A stretch of DNA of 64,000 nucleotides from Alkalibacterium pelagium (GTDB taxonomy: Bacteria; Bacillota; Bacilli; Lactobacillales; Carnobacteriaceae_A): NCBI RefSeq assembly GCF_900109325.1, contig NZ_FNZU01000002.1:124001-188000 (forward strand). The letters are read 5' to 3'. Shown one piece after another: positions 55,513-64,000 of this stretch; position 1 is the first letter of the stretch, and every line of letters starts with the position of its first letter. The notes under the pieces are model-generated. The model was not told the DNA's origin, made no database searches, and was given only the letters and a program-made list of their open reading frames with translations. Both the position numbers and the translations under genes were made by a program.

Positions 55513-56679
55513 CTATTCTGATTCTGAAAACTGGGTCGTTTCTAGAGGAATGCTTTCCACTTCTTCGTCATCTCCCCAGATTGTATCGTACACAATATCT
55601 ACTAGTGACGCCCGTGTGACAAGCCCTTCCAATTTGCCTTCTTCGCTGACAACTGGGATGTTCTTGTATCCACGCTTGAGCATCTTGTCTGCCACACTGC
55701 TCAGCAGGGTGCCGGATTTTACATAATAGACATGAGACACAATATCCTGAACAGTTGACGCTTTCTGTCTGTTTTTATTGATTGCTTCGAAATCAACCAG
55801 CCCCTGCAGTACATTATTCATATCAGTCACAAATAATGTGTCTACTCTTCGGTCTCTCATGACACGAATAGCTTCTCCCAGTGTAATATCCTGTGTGACC
55901 GAAATAGGTGTTTTCACCATAACCTGATCTACGGTCTGCATCGTTGATCGCTGTTGAAGTCTGTCCTCACCTAGGAAGCTTTCGACAAATTCATTTGCAG
56001 GCTCAGCTAGAATGTTATCCGGTGTGTCATATTGAATGATTTTTCCTTCTGACATGATCGCAATTTTGTCTGCCAGTTTAAGTGCTTCGTCCATATCATG
56101 AGTAACGAATACAACCGTACGTCCCATCTCTTCCTGGAGGTGCTTGACCAGTTCCTGTAAAGCATCTCTCGTTATAGGATCCAGTGCTCCGAATGGTTCA
56201 TCCATGAGAATGATGTCCTGATTAGCAGCAAGTGCTCGGATGACACCGATCCTCTGCTGCTGTCCACCTGAAAGCTCCTGTGGATAACGGTCAAGAAATT
56301 CCGGTCCCATATCGACTCGTTTCAGTAATCGTTCTGCAGTTTCCTGCATTTTTTCTTTGTCCCACTTTAACAGCTTGGGTACCATGACAATATTTTCGTA
56401 AACTGTCATATGGGGCATAAGGCCAGTCTGCTGGATAACATACCCGATTTTTCTCCTCAACTGCACGGCATCTTCTTGCTTAATATCCTTTCCATCAATA
56501 AGGATCTCTCCCGATGTCGAATCGATCATACGGTTGATCATCCTCATTGTCGTAGTCTTCCCACTTCCTGATGTTCCAATCAGGACAACAAATTCACCTT
56601 CGTTGATCGTGAACGTTACATCGTCAACAGCCTTTGTTCCATCTCCATACACTTTTGATACATTCTTGAACTCGATCAT
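55513..56679 (-). CDS. opuCA: Osmoprotectant ABC transporter ATPase OpuCA
   Basis: A 388-aa ATPase. Walker A is GTSGSGKTTTMRMI, the signature LSGGQQQRIGVIRAL, Walker B IILMDEPFGALDP and the H-loop FVTHDMDEAL. The C-terminus carries two CBS domains (about 255-375); in OpuA/OpuC these sense ionic strength. That fits control of osmolyte uptake by salt. It is the first gene of opuCA-CB-CC-CD. Confidence 0.95.
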   Translation of the reverse strand: MIEFKNVSKVYGDGTKAVDDVTFTINEGEFVVLIGTSGSGKTTTMRMINRMIDSTSGEILIDGKDIKQEDAVQLRRKIGYVIQQTGLMPHMTVYENIVMVPKLLKWDKEKMQETAERLLKRVDMGPEFLDRYPQELSGGQQQRIGVIRALAANQDIILMDEPFGALDPITRDALQELVKHLQEEMGRTVVFVTHDMDEALKLADKIAIMSEGKIIQYDTPDNILAEPANEFVESFLGEDRLQQRSTMQTVDQVMVKTPISVTQDITLGEAIRVMRDRRVDTLFVTDMNNVLQGLVDFEAINKNRQKASTVQDIVSHVYYVKSGTLLSSVADKMLKRGYKNIPVVSEEGKLEGLVTRASLVDIVYDTIWGDDEEVESIPLETTQFSESE

Positions 56680-57080
56680 GATCGTATCTCCTCTACATTT
56701 ATTCTGTTATGCTCTGAGTTTAACCCATAAAAAAACTGTATGAAGTCACCAAAGGAATAGACCTTCCTCACCATCACACAGACTCAAACACATAACTGGA
56801 TTATGTACCAGTAGGTTTCTCACATTTTTTTAATAATTATGACTACCTTCTGGCTATTTTAGTTTCCATAAGCAATTATATGCATTCTATCATACATATT
56901 TTTGCAAATAAAAGGTCCTTATTAATTATTACAGAAAGATGACGCAATTGCAAATGATACGTTTATTAGCATTTTCAGCTTACAGATCAACATTGAAAGC
57001 CTTTTTATATTTTTGCATATAAAAAACAAATTTAGATAATTAAATTACAATGAAATGAGAAAATGTAAAGCTACCAAAAA
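56680..57080. other. AT-rich intergenic region upstream of opuCA
   Basis: About 400 bases between the cls terminator and opuCA. It contains several -10-like words on the minus strand (extended TGA-TAGAAT and TATAAT near 56870-56890) but no clear -35, so the opuC promoter is not resolved. A perfect AT-only inverted repeat lies at 57002-57010 / 57017-57025. I see no gene. Confidence 0.45.
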
Positions 57081-57143
57081 AATAACGTCTGTTCAAACCC
57101 ATAGGAAGAACCGGACGGTCTTCTGAACAGGATGAACAGACGT
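57081..57143 (-). terminator. Terminator of cls
   Basis: ACGTCTGTTCA (57085-57095) pairs with TGAACAGACGT (57133-57143), with an inner GAAGA / TCTTC stem. On the minus strand it is followed by TTATTTTTTT. It lies 10 bases past the cls stop. Confidence 0.85.
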
Positions 57144-57152
57144 GAATATTAT

Positions 57153-58607
57153 TTAAAGTATGGGTGAAAAAAGCCGAGAAAACTGCTGTTTGAAAATTTC
57201 CCATTTGGAGTAATTGTCGATCATATCTTCTGTGAGTAAATATGAATTTTTCTCATCCTCTTCAAACAGCCTGACCTGTTTCTTGGCAAGGTAACGATCA
57301 TAAATAAATGCATTGACTTCAAAATTCAGACGGAAACTTCTGATATCAAAATTAGCTGTCCCTACTGATAAAATTTCTCCATCTATCACGATAACTTTCG
57401 AGTGAAGAAACCCTTTGTCATAAATATGAACTTCTGCCCCACTTTTAACCAGCTCTTCAGCATAACTTAGTGTAGCACGATAAATAAATGGATGATCAGG
57501 CTTGTTCGGTATCATGACTTTTACTTTTATTCCTGACAGAATGGCTATTTTAATTGTTTCCATAAGCGCTTCGTCAGGAATGAAATAAGGTGTTTGAATC
57601 AGCACGGATTCTTTAGCCATGCTGATCATTTTGATGAATCCTTTCTTGATGGCATGCATCTCATTGTCTGGTCCACTGGAAACAATCTGCATGTCCGTAG
57701 ACCCTCTTAAACTGGAAAAAGGAAAATATGTTTCCTCGTAGTTTACCTGCTTATCTTTAACAGAAGCATTCCAGTCCATCAGAAAACGGGTCTGCAGAGT
57801 AAGAACTCCATTACCTTCTATTCTCAAATGTGTATCTCTCCAATACCCCATATCTTCATACATGCCAAGGTAATCATCCCCTACGTTAAAACCACCAGTA
57901 TAGCCGACCTTTCCATCAATAACCACGATCTTCCGGTGATTTCTATAGTTCAGTCGCAGGTTGATCAGGAAAAACTTAGAACCAAAAAATGGTTCAGCCT
58001 GACCACCGTATGTTCTCAGTTTATCAAAGAAGTCTTTGCCCAATACTCTGGCACCAACTGGGTCGTATAACACTTTGACCTCAACACCCTGCTTAGCTTT
58101 TTCTTCGAGAGCTCTTAAAAGCCTCAAACCAATATTGTCTCCTCGGAAAATATAATAGGTCACGTGAATATGATGCTGCGCTTTTTCAATGTCTCTAATA
58201 AGCTGATCAAACTTTTCCTCTCCATCACTGATGATTCTTACTTTATTGCCTTTTGTTAAAACAGCCTGATTGCTTTCAAGAAATAAGCGAACCATCTCAA
58301 ATGTCTTGTCCTGATAATTTGATTCAGGAACATCAAGGTTCTCTGATTCGATCAGGATTTTCTGTGACTCGACTAATTGAGGCATCCCAATTCGATCCTG
58401 ACTTCGAAGATCAAAAATAGATTCCTTTGATATTTTCCTTCCTAAAAACAGATAGATCAAAAATCCGAATCCAGGCAGCATCGTAATGACCAGCAGCCAG
58501 GCCCAGATTGCTGCAATGTCCCGTTCCTTTTCTTTAAACACAGTAAATATGGCTAAAGCCGAGTTCAGAAAAATAAAGCCCCAGAAAATCGTGCTTAAAA
58601 TCGTCAT
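57153..58607 (-). CDS. cls: Cardiolipin synthase
   Basis: A 484-aa membrane enzyme of the phospholipase D family that condenses two phosphatidylglycerols into cardiolipin. Two N-terminal transmembrane helices (about 3-22 and 33-53) are followed by two HKD motifs: NHRKIVVIDGKVGYTGGFN (about 223) and LHSKVIVIDGEILSVGTANFD (about 401; shown in part as LHSKVIVIDG). Length fits the Bacillus/E. coli ClsA family. It has its own terminator. A 9-base inverted repeat sits just upstream of the ribosome site. Confidence 0.93.
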   Translation of the reverse strand: MTILSTIFWGFIFLNSALAIFTVFKEKERDIAAIWAWLLVITMLPGFGFLIYLFLGRKISKESIFDLRSQDRIGMPQLVESQKILIESENLDVPESNYQDKTFEMVRLFLESNQAVLTKGNKVRIISDGEEKFDQLIRDIEKAQHHIHVTYYIFRGDNIGLRLLRALEEKAKQGVEVKVLYDPVGARVLGKDFFDKLRTYGGQAEPFFGSKFFLINLRLNYRNHRKIVVIDGKVGYTGGFNVGDDYLGMYEDMGYWRDTHLRIEGNGVLTLQTRFLMDWNASVKDKQVNYEETYFPFSSLRGSTDMQIVSSGPDNEMHAIKKGFIKMISMAKESVLIQTPYFIPDEALMETIKIAILSGIKVKVMIPNKPDHPFIYRATLSYAEELVKSGAEVHIYDKGFLHSKVIVIDGEILSVGTANFDIRSFRLNFEVNAFIYDRYLAKKQVRLFEEDEKNSYLLTEDMIDNYSKWEIFKQQFSRLFSPIL

Positions 58608-58619
58608 ACAGGTCTCCTT

Positions 58620-58655
58620 TGTACACTATGGTAATGTTATTTATCTTAGTGTACA
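58620..58655 (-). repeat. Inverted repeat upstream of cls
   Basis: TGTACACTA (58620-58628) and TAGTGTACA (58647-58655) are perfect 9-base inverted repeats, 18 bases apart. They lie just before the AAAGGAG of cls. They could be operator half-sites or a leader hairpin. Confidence 0.45.
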
Positions 58656-58697
58656 TTAGCCTGTAACCTCCTGTCCACTATCTTAAGCCAACAGGGG

Positions 58698-59264
58698 TTA
58701 TTTGCTTTTTGGCACAAAAATCAGTGGAGACCGCTCATACAGCATCAATAGAACAATCATGGTAACAGCGGCAGTTGCCAGCATACTAAGACCATTCATA
58801 ACCAGTGAGAATGTAAAGGCACTAAAGCCCCATAAGGCATAGTCTCCCCAGAATATCCAGCCGGCTATGAAGTGCCAGAAATATCGTGCAACGGCTCCTG
58901 CTAGAACAGCAGCAACGATCGTTAAATTTACACGTCTGTCTTTCTGATTTCTGATCCCCTCAAGAATGTCCTTGGAGTAGAATCCGGCCAACCCAATGCT
59001 TGCATAGGTAATCGTATATTCAATAATGACTTGATACACATTCAGCATATATACTGAGCCAGTAACAAAATGAAGGATTCCCCATAAAAAACCGGCGAAT
59101 ATTCCCGGTCCCAGTCCTCTCCTGATGGCGTAGAATGTCAGAGGAATCATGCCTAAAGAAACACTGAAAGACGACCCTATTCCTGAGGGGATCCAGGACA
59201 GCACCATCCCTAATGCGGCAAATAGTGTCCCTTCCAGATAAATCCTCAACTGTCTGTTCTGCAT
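58698..59264 (-). CDS. thiT: Thiamine transporter ThiT (ECF S component)
   Basis: A 188-aa membrane protein with about six helices, the thiamine-binding S component of an energy-coupling-factor importer. The general EcfA/A'/T module is not in the window. Typical stretches are LSWIPSGIGSSFSVSLGMIP and the tryptophan/tyrosine-rich FWHFIAGWIFWGDYALWGF, which bind thiamine. A TPP riboswitch directly upstream supports the call. With thiN it forms a thiamine salvage route. Confidence 0.94.
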   Translation of the reverse strand: MQNRQLRIYLEGTLFAALGMVLSWIPSGIGSSFSVSLGMIPLTFYAIRRGLGPGIFAGFLWGILHFVTGSVYMLNVYQVIIEYTITYASIGLAGFYSKDILEGIRNQKDRRVNLTIVAAVLAGAVARYFWHFIAGWIFWGDYALWGFSAFTFSLVMNGLSMLATAAVTMIVLLMLYERSPLIFVPKSK

Positions 59265-59310
59265 AAAAAATCTCCTTCTCTAGTTAGTTTACTGAACTAG
59301 GGAAGGAGAT
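59265..59310 (-). terminator. Riboswitch expression platform before thiT
   Basis: ATCTCCTTC (59270-59278 on plus) pairs with GAAGGAGAT (59302-59310), extended by CTAGTT / AACTAG. On the minus strand the stem contains the thiT Shine-Dalgarno and is followed by six Ts immediately before the ATG. The same hairpin could hide the ribosome site and terminate transcription. Confidence 0.72.
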
Positions 59311-59362
59311 AATGACATATTGAGAGCATAGTTGTACATACTCCAGATTGTCGATCTCAGTC

Positions 59363-59455
59363 AAGTACTCTTCCTACGCACGTATGAACGTACAGGTTCG
59401 AAGGGTCTGAACTCACAGTTCACTCTCAGCCAATTTATTGACTCCCCTAGTACAG
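59363..59455 (-). ncRNA. TPP riboswitch (THI box)
   Basis: Minus strand, 5' to 3': a GTACT arm and GGGG, the conserved CTGAGA (59422-59432 region), ACCCTTCGAACCTG (59393-59406), then GCGTAGG (59373-59379) and a closing AGTAC. These are the hallmark blocks of the thiamine pyrophosphate aptamer. High TPP should turn thiT off. Confidence 0.96.
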
Positions 59456-59467
59456 TATCTGTTTTTA

Positions 59468-59495
59468 TTATATACCAAAAACTTATCTTGTAAAG
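59468..59495 (-). promoter_or_regulatory. Promoter of the riboswitch-thiT transcript
   Basis: Minus strand: -35 TTTACA (59490-59495), 16-base spacer, perfect -10 TATAAT (59468-59473). The start would fall near 59461, just before the aptamer. The -35 lies in the last codons of rnjB. Confidence 0.65.
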
Positions 59496-61165
59496 CGTCT
59501 ATTCTGATTGACTTCCATTATAACAGGAAGAATGATCGGTCTTCTCTTCGTTTTCTTGAATAGATGATTATTCAAGCCTTCACGGATATCCTGCTTGATT
59601 GAACCCCAGTCAAAATCATTATGTTTAAGATTCTTTTTAACGATATTTTTAACAATATCTGTGGATTCATTGATCAGATCCTGACTTTCTTTAACGAAAA
59701 CAAATCCACGCGTCACGATATGAGGGTCAGATACGATACGCTGCTTTTTACGGTCGATGGTGACTACTGCAACAAAAATACCGTCCTCTGATAAAAGACG
59801 TCTGTCACGCAGGACGATGTTTCCAATATCACCGATTCCAATACCATCAATCAATGTATTATCTGCAGATACCTGTCCGCTCTGTGTCATTTTATTCTTA
59901 GCATAGCTGACGACGTCTCCATTACTCAAAATAAAGATATTCTGGTAAGGGATACCTGTCTCATTTGCCAGGTCCGCGTGAGCAGCAAGCATTCTGTATT
60001 CACCCTGAATCGGTATGAAATAAGTCGGTTTCAGCAAGTTGATCATCAGCTGCAGATCATTAGGCGTCGCGTGTCCGGACGCTTTCAGTCTGCCTGATAA
60101 CTTAATAACTGTACCGCCGGCTCTGTAAATCAGGTTTTCAGTCTCAGCTACCATAACTTCCATCGCTGTAGATGGACTGGTAGCAATAAAGACAAGATCC
60201 CCTTCTTTGATATTGACTTGATCATGATTATCTGTAGCCATACGGTTTAATGTTTTAATCGGTTCACCAGCTGATCCCGTTTCGAGAATCAGAATCTGAT
60301 CGTCATCGTATTTATCGATCTTGCTGATCGGTACGATTAGGTTCTCATCCGGCAGAGTCAGCTTGTCAAGATCCATGGCAGTTTTCAAAATGGCTTCGAG
60401 GTTCTTTCCAGTGATGAACACTTTTCTACCTGAACTGTGTGCTGCATTTAGAACCTGTTGGATTCTCAAAATGTTGCTTGCAACTGCAGCTACGATGATT
60501 CGGCTGCTGGTATCCTGAAAGATATCTAGAACTTCTTCCTGAACTTTTTTCTCAGACACATTTTCAGTCTGACTTTCTGCGTCACCAGAGTCACTCAGCA
60601 AGGCCAGCACACCTTCTTTACCTAAGTCCGCGATCTGAGAAAGATCTGTACTGTACATGTCCTGAGAACTCTGATCGAACTTGAAGTTTCCAGTATAGAC
60701 AATATTTCCTTCTTCTGTATGGACAGCGATACCCATTGAATCTGGAATCGTATGGGTCGTACGGAAGAACTTGACTGTTGTTCCGTTAAAGTCGATTTCA
60801 GTGTGTTCATCGATCACATGATAGTCATCGAATGATGTTGTCAGATTGGACTGACCCACAAACAGCTTAGCTAAAGCTATAGTCAGCTCTGAGCCAAATA
60901 CGGGTACATTGAATGTATCCAGGAAATAAGGCAGTGCGCCGATTGCATCTTCATGCCCATGAGTCAGAAAGACTCCAGCTATTTTATCTCTGTTATCTTC
61001 AAGGTAACTGAAATCAGGAATGACGGCATCGATTCCGAACAGTTCATCTTCAGGGTACATCAGTCCGCAGTCCAGGACGAAAATATCGTCTCCAGATTCC
61101 AGTACATACAAGTTTTTACCATTTTCTCTTACTCCTCCAAGAGGAATAATTTTTATATTACTCAC
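59483..61165 (-). CDS. rnjB: RNase J2-type protein
   Basis: A 560-aa beta-CASP metallo-beta-lactamase-fold protein of the RNase J family. Close match to streptococcal/lactococcal RNase J2 (VPVFGSELTIALAKLFV, LALLSDSGDAES). The key metal site is altered: HxHxDH is HGHEDA (69-74, last His to Ala) and TGDFKFD is TGNFKFD (N160). It probably acts as a partner of RNase J1, which is not in this window, with little activity of its own. The GTG start follows GAGGTGG. Confidence 0.92.
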   Translation of the reverse strand: MSNIKIIPLGGVRENGKNLYVLESGDDIFVLDCGLMYPEDELFGIDAVIPDFSYLEDNRDKIAGVFLTHGHEDAIGALPYFLDTFNVPVFGSELTIALAKLFVGQSNLTTSFDDYHVIDEHTEIDFNGTTVKFFRTTHTIPDSMGIAVHTEEGNIVYTGNFKFDQSSQDMYSTDLSQIADLGKEGVLALLSDSGDAESQTENVSEKKVQEEVLDIFQDTSSRIIVAAVASNILRIQQVLNAAHSSGRKVFITGKNLEAILKTAMDLDKLTLPDENLIVPISKIDKYDDDQILILETGSAGEPIKTLNRMATDNHDQVNIKEGDLVFIATSPSTAMEVMVAETENLIYRAGGTVIKLSGRLKASGHATPNDLQLMINLLKPTYFIPIQGEYRMLAAHADLANETGIPYQNIFILSNGDVVSYAKNKMTQSGQVSADNTLIDGIGIGDIGNIVLRDRRLLSEDGIFVAVVTIDRKKQRIVSDPHIVTRGFVFVKESQDLINESTDIVKNIVKKNLKHNDFDWGSIKQDIREGLNNHLFKKTKRRPIILPVIMEVNQNRRFTR

Positions 61166-61271
61166 AATCTTCCACCTCTAATACGCTTGTTACAGCATTT
61201 GATTTTATAGTTTATTTCACCTATGTACGTTTGCCTGTTATGTGCTTAACAGTTTCAGTATAGCATAGATA

Positions 61272-61285
61272 TAGGCAAATGCCTA
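61272..61285. repeat. Palindrome upstream of birA
   Basis: TAGGCA-AA-TGCCTA, a perfect 6-base inverted repeat, lies about 7 bases before a TATACT box that may be the birA -10. It could be an operator. Confidence 0.35.
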
Positions 61286-61334
61286 CTTATCAGGTATACT
61301 GAGCCTAATGAACTTATTTACAAAGGAGTCTGAC

Positions 61335-62315
61335 ATGTCACTCATTTCATCTTTTATCGCTCTACTTAAATCAGACTATCCATCTTTCGTTTCTTTTGAT
61401 CTGGTCGGTAAAACCCTTCATATAAAAACAGAAGAGATAAAACTGTTACTTAATGAAGCTAACGTGCAGGGCTACCCGATTCAGACCGAAGAGGACAGAT
61501 GTAGACTGACCCTGCCTCTAGTCAATAAAGAATCCGTAGCTGAGAATCTACTTGCCTCCGCTATTGGACGATCGCTTGAATTCTTCGATAGAATCGATTC
61601 GACAAATACCTATGCTTTAGATAATCTTCAAGATCTGGCTCATGGATCAGTTATCCTGACTGATCATCAGTACAGAGGAAAAGGGAGGCTGGGCCGATCC
61701 TGGCATGCTGATCTCGGAAAGTCCGTAGCTCTTTCTATTGTACTTAAACCGTATATCGACAGTCAGCAGGCAGTACTGCTTACTCAGCTGACCGCTGCTG
61801 CTCTTGTGAAAGCACTGGAACCGGACTGGCCTGCATCTATTAAATGGCCCAATGATGTAGTCATCGGCGGGCGCAAAGTGGCCGGTATTCTTGTTGAATC
61901 TCAATTCAGCGGCTCAGAACTGACTGGCATCGTGATCGGGACCGGGATAAACACCAATCTTTCAAGAGATGAACTGCCTGAAGAATTGAAATCTAAAGCC
62001 ACTTCTCTGGCAATTGAAAAAAATAGAGTCATCGATCCTAATCCGATCATCACCAGCTTTCTATCCTGGTTTGACAAATTTTATACAGCCTGGGACGAGT
62101 CGATGGACGCCTCCCCTTTCATTTCCCTCTGCAGAGAAAAGTCAGGACTGATCGGAAAGGAAATCGCTGTTCATCACGACCAAACTTCGAAATCTGCCCG
62201 AGTCATCGACATCAGTGAAGAAGGAGAACTAGTCATCCGATACCGGGATACCAACGAAACAGACCGTCTAAACTCATTGAATTTCTCAGTCAGAGGACAG
62301 TCCGGCTATATCTGA
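61335..62315 (+). CDS. birA: Bifunctional biotin ligase/repressor BirA
   Basis: A 326-aa enzyme that attaches biotin to carboxylase carrier domains and, in most relatives, represses biotin genes. An N-terminal helix-turn-helix-like domain (1-65) precedes the ligase with GKGRLGRSW (115-123), SIKWPNDVVIGGRKVAGIL and the C-terminal SH3-like domain. The ATG at 61335 has AAAGGAG at good spacing; an upstream in-frame ATG lies before it and is rejected. No bio genes are in the window. Confidence 0.94.
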   Translation: MSLISSFIALLKSDYPSFVSFDLVGKTLHIKTEEIKLLLNEANVQGYPIQTEEDRCRLTLPLVNKESVAENLLASAIGRSLEFFDRIDSTNTYALDNLQDLAHGSVILTDHQYRGKGRLGRSWHADLGKSVALSIVLKPYIDSQQAVLLTQLTAAALVKALEPDWPASIKWPNDVVIGGRKVAGILVESQFSGSELTGIVIGTGINTNLSRDELPEELKSKATSLAIEKNRVIDPNPIITSFLSWFDKFYTAWDESMDASPFISLCREKSGLIGKEIAVHHDQTSKSARVIDISEEGELVIRYRDTNETDRLNSLNFSVRGQSGYI

Positions 62316-62329
62316 TGCAGTTATGTAAA

Positions 62330-62392
62330 ATAACCCACATGTCTCTTCTTTACGGTAAGCAGTTGCCTCGTAAGGATAGCCATGCGGGTTAT
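62330..62392. terminator. Bidirectional terminator between birA and pnp
   Basis: ATAACCCACATG (62330-62341) pairs with CATGCGGGTTAT (62381-62392), with one mismatch; an inner TTACG / CGTAA pair is also possible. T-rich tails are modest on both strands. It separates convergent genes. Confidence 0.68.
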
Positions 62393-62426
62393 ATTTATAT
62401 TATTGATTGATAGAAGCCAAGTTCAA

Positions 62427-64000
62427 TTAGGCTTCGTCGTTGTTTCCGTTCAGGACAGCCTTGCGGGACAAGTTGACGCGCCCTCTGTCATCAATTTCCG
62501 TTACTTTTACATCAAGCACATCGCCTACAGAAAATTCTTTGGCAACATCTTTAATATACTTATCAGACAGTTCTGAAACATGGACCAGACCATCTGTACC
62601 TTTAATGATCTCCACGAACGCACCGAATTTCTCAATTCGTTTGATCGTTCCAGTATAGATCTTGCCGACTTCCACTTCTTCAGTCAGCTCTTCAATAATT
62701 TCGATTGCTCGCTTGATTCCTTCAGCATCCTGACCGTAAATAGAGACATTACCCTCTTCGTCAATATCGATTTTAACATTCGTTTCATCAATAATGCTGT
62801 TGATCGTTTCGCCGCCTTTACCGATAACGACTTTGATCTGATCAGGCTTGATCTTAATTGATTCGATCTTAGGAGCATACTGGCTCAATTCTTTGCGAGG
62901 TTCTGGAATTTCTTCCTCGATGTTATCGATGATCTCAAGTCGGGCTTTCTTAGCCTGTACAAGTGCTTCTTCAAGAATCTCTTTCGTGATTCCTTCGATC
63001 TTGATATCCATCTGCAGAGCGGTGATCCCTTGTCTTGTACCGGCAACTTTAAAGTCCATATCGCCAAGGTGATCTTCCAGTCCCTGGATATCAGTTAGAA
63101 CGGTATAGTTGTCTCCGTCCATAACTAGACCCATAGCAATACCGCCGACTGGAGCTTTTATCGGCACACCGGCATCCATCAGTGCAAGTGTTCCGGCAGA
63201 AATACTTGCCTGAGAAGAAGATCCGTTTGATTCAAGCACTTCTGCTACTAAACGAATAGTGTACGGGAAGTCTTCCTCATTAGGAATGATGTAAGACAGT
63301 GCACGTTCACCCAAAGCACCGTGACCGATTTCACGTCGACCAGGTCCTCTGACAGGACCCGTTTCTCCGACAGAATATGGCGGGAAATTATAGTGGTGGA
63401 TGAATCGCTTGCTGTCTTCGCTGCTCAATCCATCAATGATCTGGTGTTCATTCAATGGTCCAAGCGTCGCAACTGACAGAGCCTGGGTCTGACCACGAGT
63501 GAAGAGTCCTGACCCGTGAACACGAGGCAGAATGCCTGCTTCGGATTCAAGTGGACGAATCTCATCGACTTTACGGCCGTCAGGTCTTGTATTCTCTTCA
63601 GTTATCAGACGACGAACTTCGTCTTTTTCCATGCCGTCGACGATGGTCTTAACATCTTTAACAACAGAATCATGATCTGGCGAATCACGGTACTCTTCTT
63701 CATATGCTTCGATGATCTGGTCTTTCAGTGTCCCAGTTTTTTCAGCTCTCTCCTGTTTATCAAAAGTCTGGATCGCTTCTTTCATCTGCTCATTATACTT
63801 GCCGATAATTTCCTGTTTAAGCTCTTCGTCAGGAAGAAGCAAAGTCACGTCCATTTTTTCCTGTCCGACTGCAGCAACAATCTCTTCCTGGAAGGCAACA
63901 AGTTCCTTGATCGCTTCGTGTCCAAATAGAAGGGCTTCAAGCATGTCTTCTTCAGCAACCTGATCCGCTCCACTTTCCACCATGTTGATGGCATCTTTTG
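62427..64000 (-). CDS. pnp: Polyribonucleotide nucleotidyltransferase (PNPase), 3' part
   Basis: The gene runs off the right edge, so its 5' part (roughly 170-180 residues) is missing. Visible are the end of the first RNase PH domain and helical domain, the second RNase PH domain ([18 protein letters not shown]-type stretch [15 protein letters not shown], and [15 protein letters not shown]), a KH domain ([15 protein letters not shown]) and an S1 domain ([15 protein letters not shown]). PNPase degrades RNA from the 3' end with phosphate. An ATG at 63983 in the reading frame is internal, not the start. Confidence 0.97.
   Translation of the reverse strand, partial: KDAINMVESGADQVAEEDMLEALLFGHEAIKELVAFQEEIVAAVGQEKMDVTLLLPDEELKQEIIGKYNEQMKEAIQTFDKQERAEKTGTLKDQIIEAYEEEYRDSPDHDSVVKDVKTIVDGMEKDEVRRLITEENTRPDGRKVDEIRPLESEAGILPRVHGSGLFTRGQTQALSVATLGPLNEHQIIDGLSSEDSKRFIHHYNFPPYSVGETGPVRGPGRREIGHGALGERALSYIIPNEEDFPYTIRLVAEVLESNGSSSQASISAGTLALMDAGVPIKAPVGGIAMGLVMDGDNYTVLTDIQGLEDHLGDMDFKVAGTRQGITALQMDIKIEGITKEILEEALVQAKKARLEIIDNIEEEIPEPRKELSQYAPKIESIKIKPDQIKVVIGKGGETINSIIDETNVKIDIDEEGNVSIYGQDAEGIKRAIEIIEELTEEVEVGKIYTGTIKRIEKFGAFVEIIKGTDGLVHVSELSDKYIKDVAKEFSVGDVLDVKVTEIDDRGRVNLSRKAVLNGNNDEA

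Noticed and set aside
56730-56790. Terminator in the opuCA leader
   Set aside because: The GAAGGTC / GACTTC stem is short and bulged and lies six bases from the T-run.
57011-57060. Plus-strand promoter in the AT-rich gap before opuCA
   Set aside because: A -35/-10-like pair exists, but no plus-strand gene follows; base composition explains it.
59483-61165. RNase J1 as the identity of this gene
   Set aside because: HGHEDA and TGNFKFD, plus J2-specific stretches, fit RNase J2 better.

Overview
The window is a 64 kb piece of chromosome from a low-GC Gram-positive (Bacillota) bacterium. Gene content and order point to the Lactobacillales: an Enterococcus-type Na+ V-ATPase (ntp) operon, a lactococcal-style oppDFBCA operon, pfkA-pyk, an RNase J2-type protein, a 4,4'-diapophytoene desaturase (CrtN), an ECF thiamine importer and an OpuC osmoprotectant importer. 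The Na+ pump, the OpuC system and the acidic stretches in surface proteins suggest a salt- or alkali-adapted member of the Carnobacteriaceae (Alkalibacterium or Marinilactibacillus type). That placement is inference. I saw no prophage, transposase, CRISPR array, rRNA or tRNA. Almost every gene is on the minus strand; the exceptions are a HAD phosphatase, rpmB, an unknown 107-aa gene and birA.

Layout, left to right. 0.2-4.7 kb: cvfB, then fur-xerD-deoB-punA, the same order as in Bacillus. 4.9-11.6 kb: sufT-like gene, dnaE, pfkA, pyk. 11.8-16.1 kb: HAD hydrolase, then an HrtAB-like ABC transporter followed by crtN. 16.2-22.2 kb: oppDFBCA. 22.2-41.3 kb: a backbone known from Bacillus, gmk-rpoZ-coaBC-priA-fmt-rsmB-prpC-prkC-rsgA-rpe-thiN, a PilZ gene, then rpmB, yloU-fakA, recG-plsX-acpP. 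41.4-51.5 kb: a patatin-like lipase and the nine-gene V-ATPase operon ntpFIKECGABD. 51.7-57 kb: DegV (FakB-type), the unknown 107-aa gene and opuCA-CB-CC-CD. 57.1-64 kb: cls, a TPP riboswitch with thiT, rnjB, birA and the 3' part of pnp.

Functional themes. (1) Sodium and osmotic balance: the NtpK proteolipid keeps every Na+ ligand known from Enterococcus hirae. The operon has a strong promoter and a structured leader that ends in a terminator-like hairpin; this is the best candidate here for an uncharacterised regulatory RNA. (2) Fatty-acid salvage and phospholipid synthesis: FakA, DegV, PlsX, AcpP, Cls. (3) Thiamine uptake and activation: riboswitch-controlled ThiT plus ThiN. (4) Ser/Thr phosphorylation signalling: PrkC and PrpC.

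Two genes appear to lack a normal start codon. oppF seems to begin at ATA, in a TAATA overlap where TAATG is expected. prpC seems to begin at CTG behind a good Shine-Dalgarno. Two enzymes have degenerate metal sites: the DnaE PHP domain and the RNase J2 active site.
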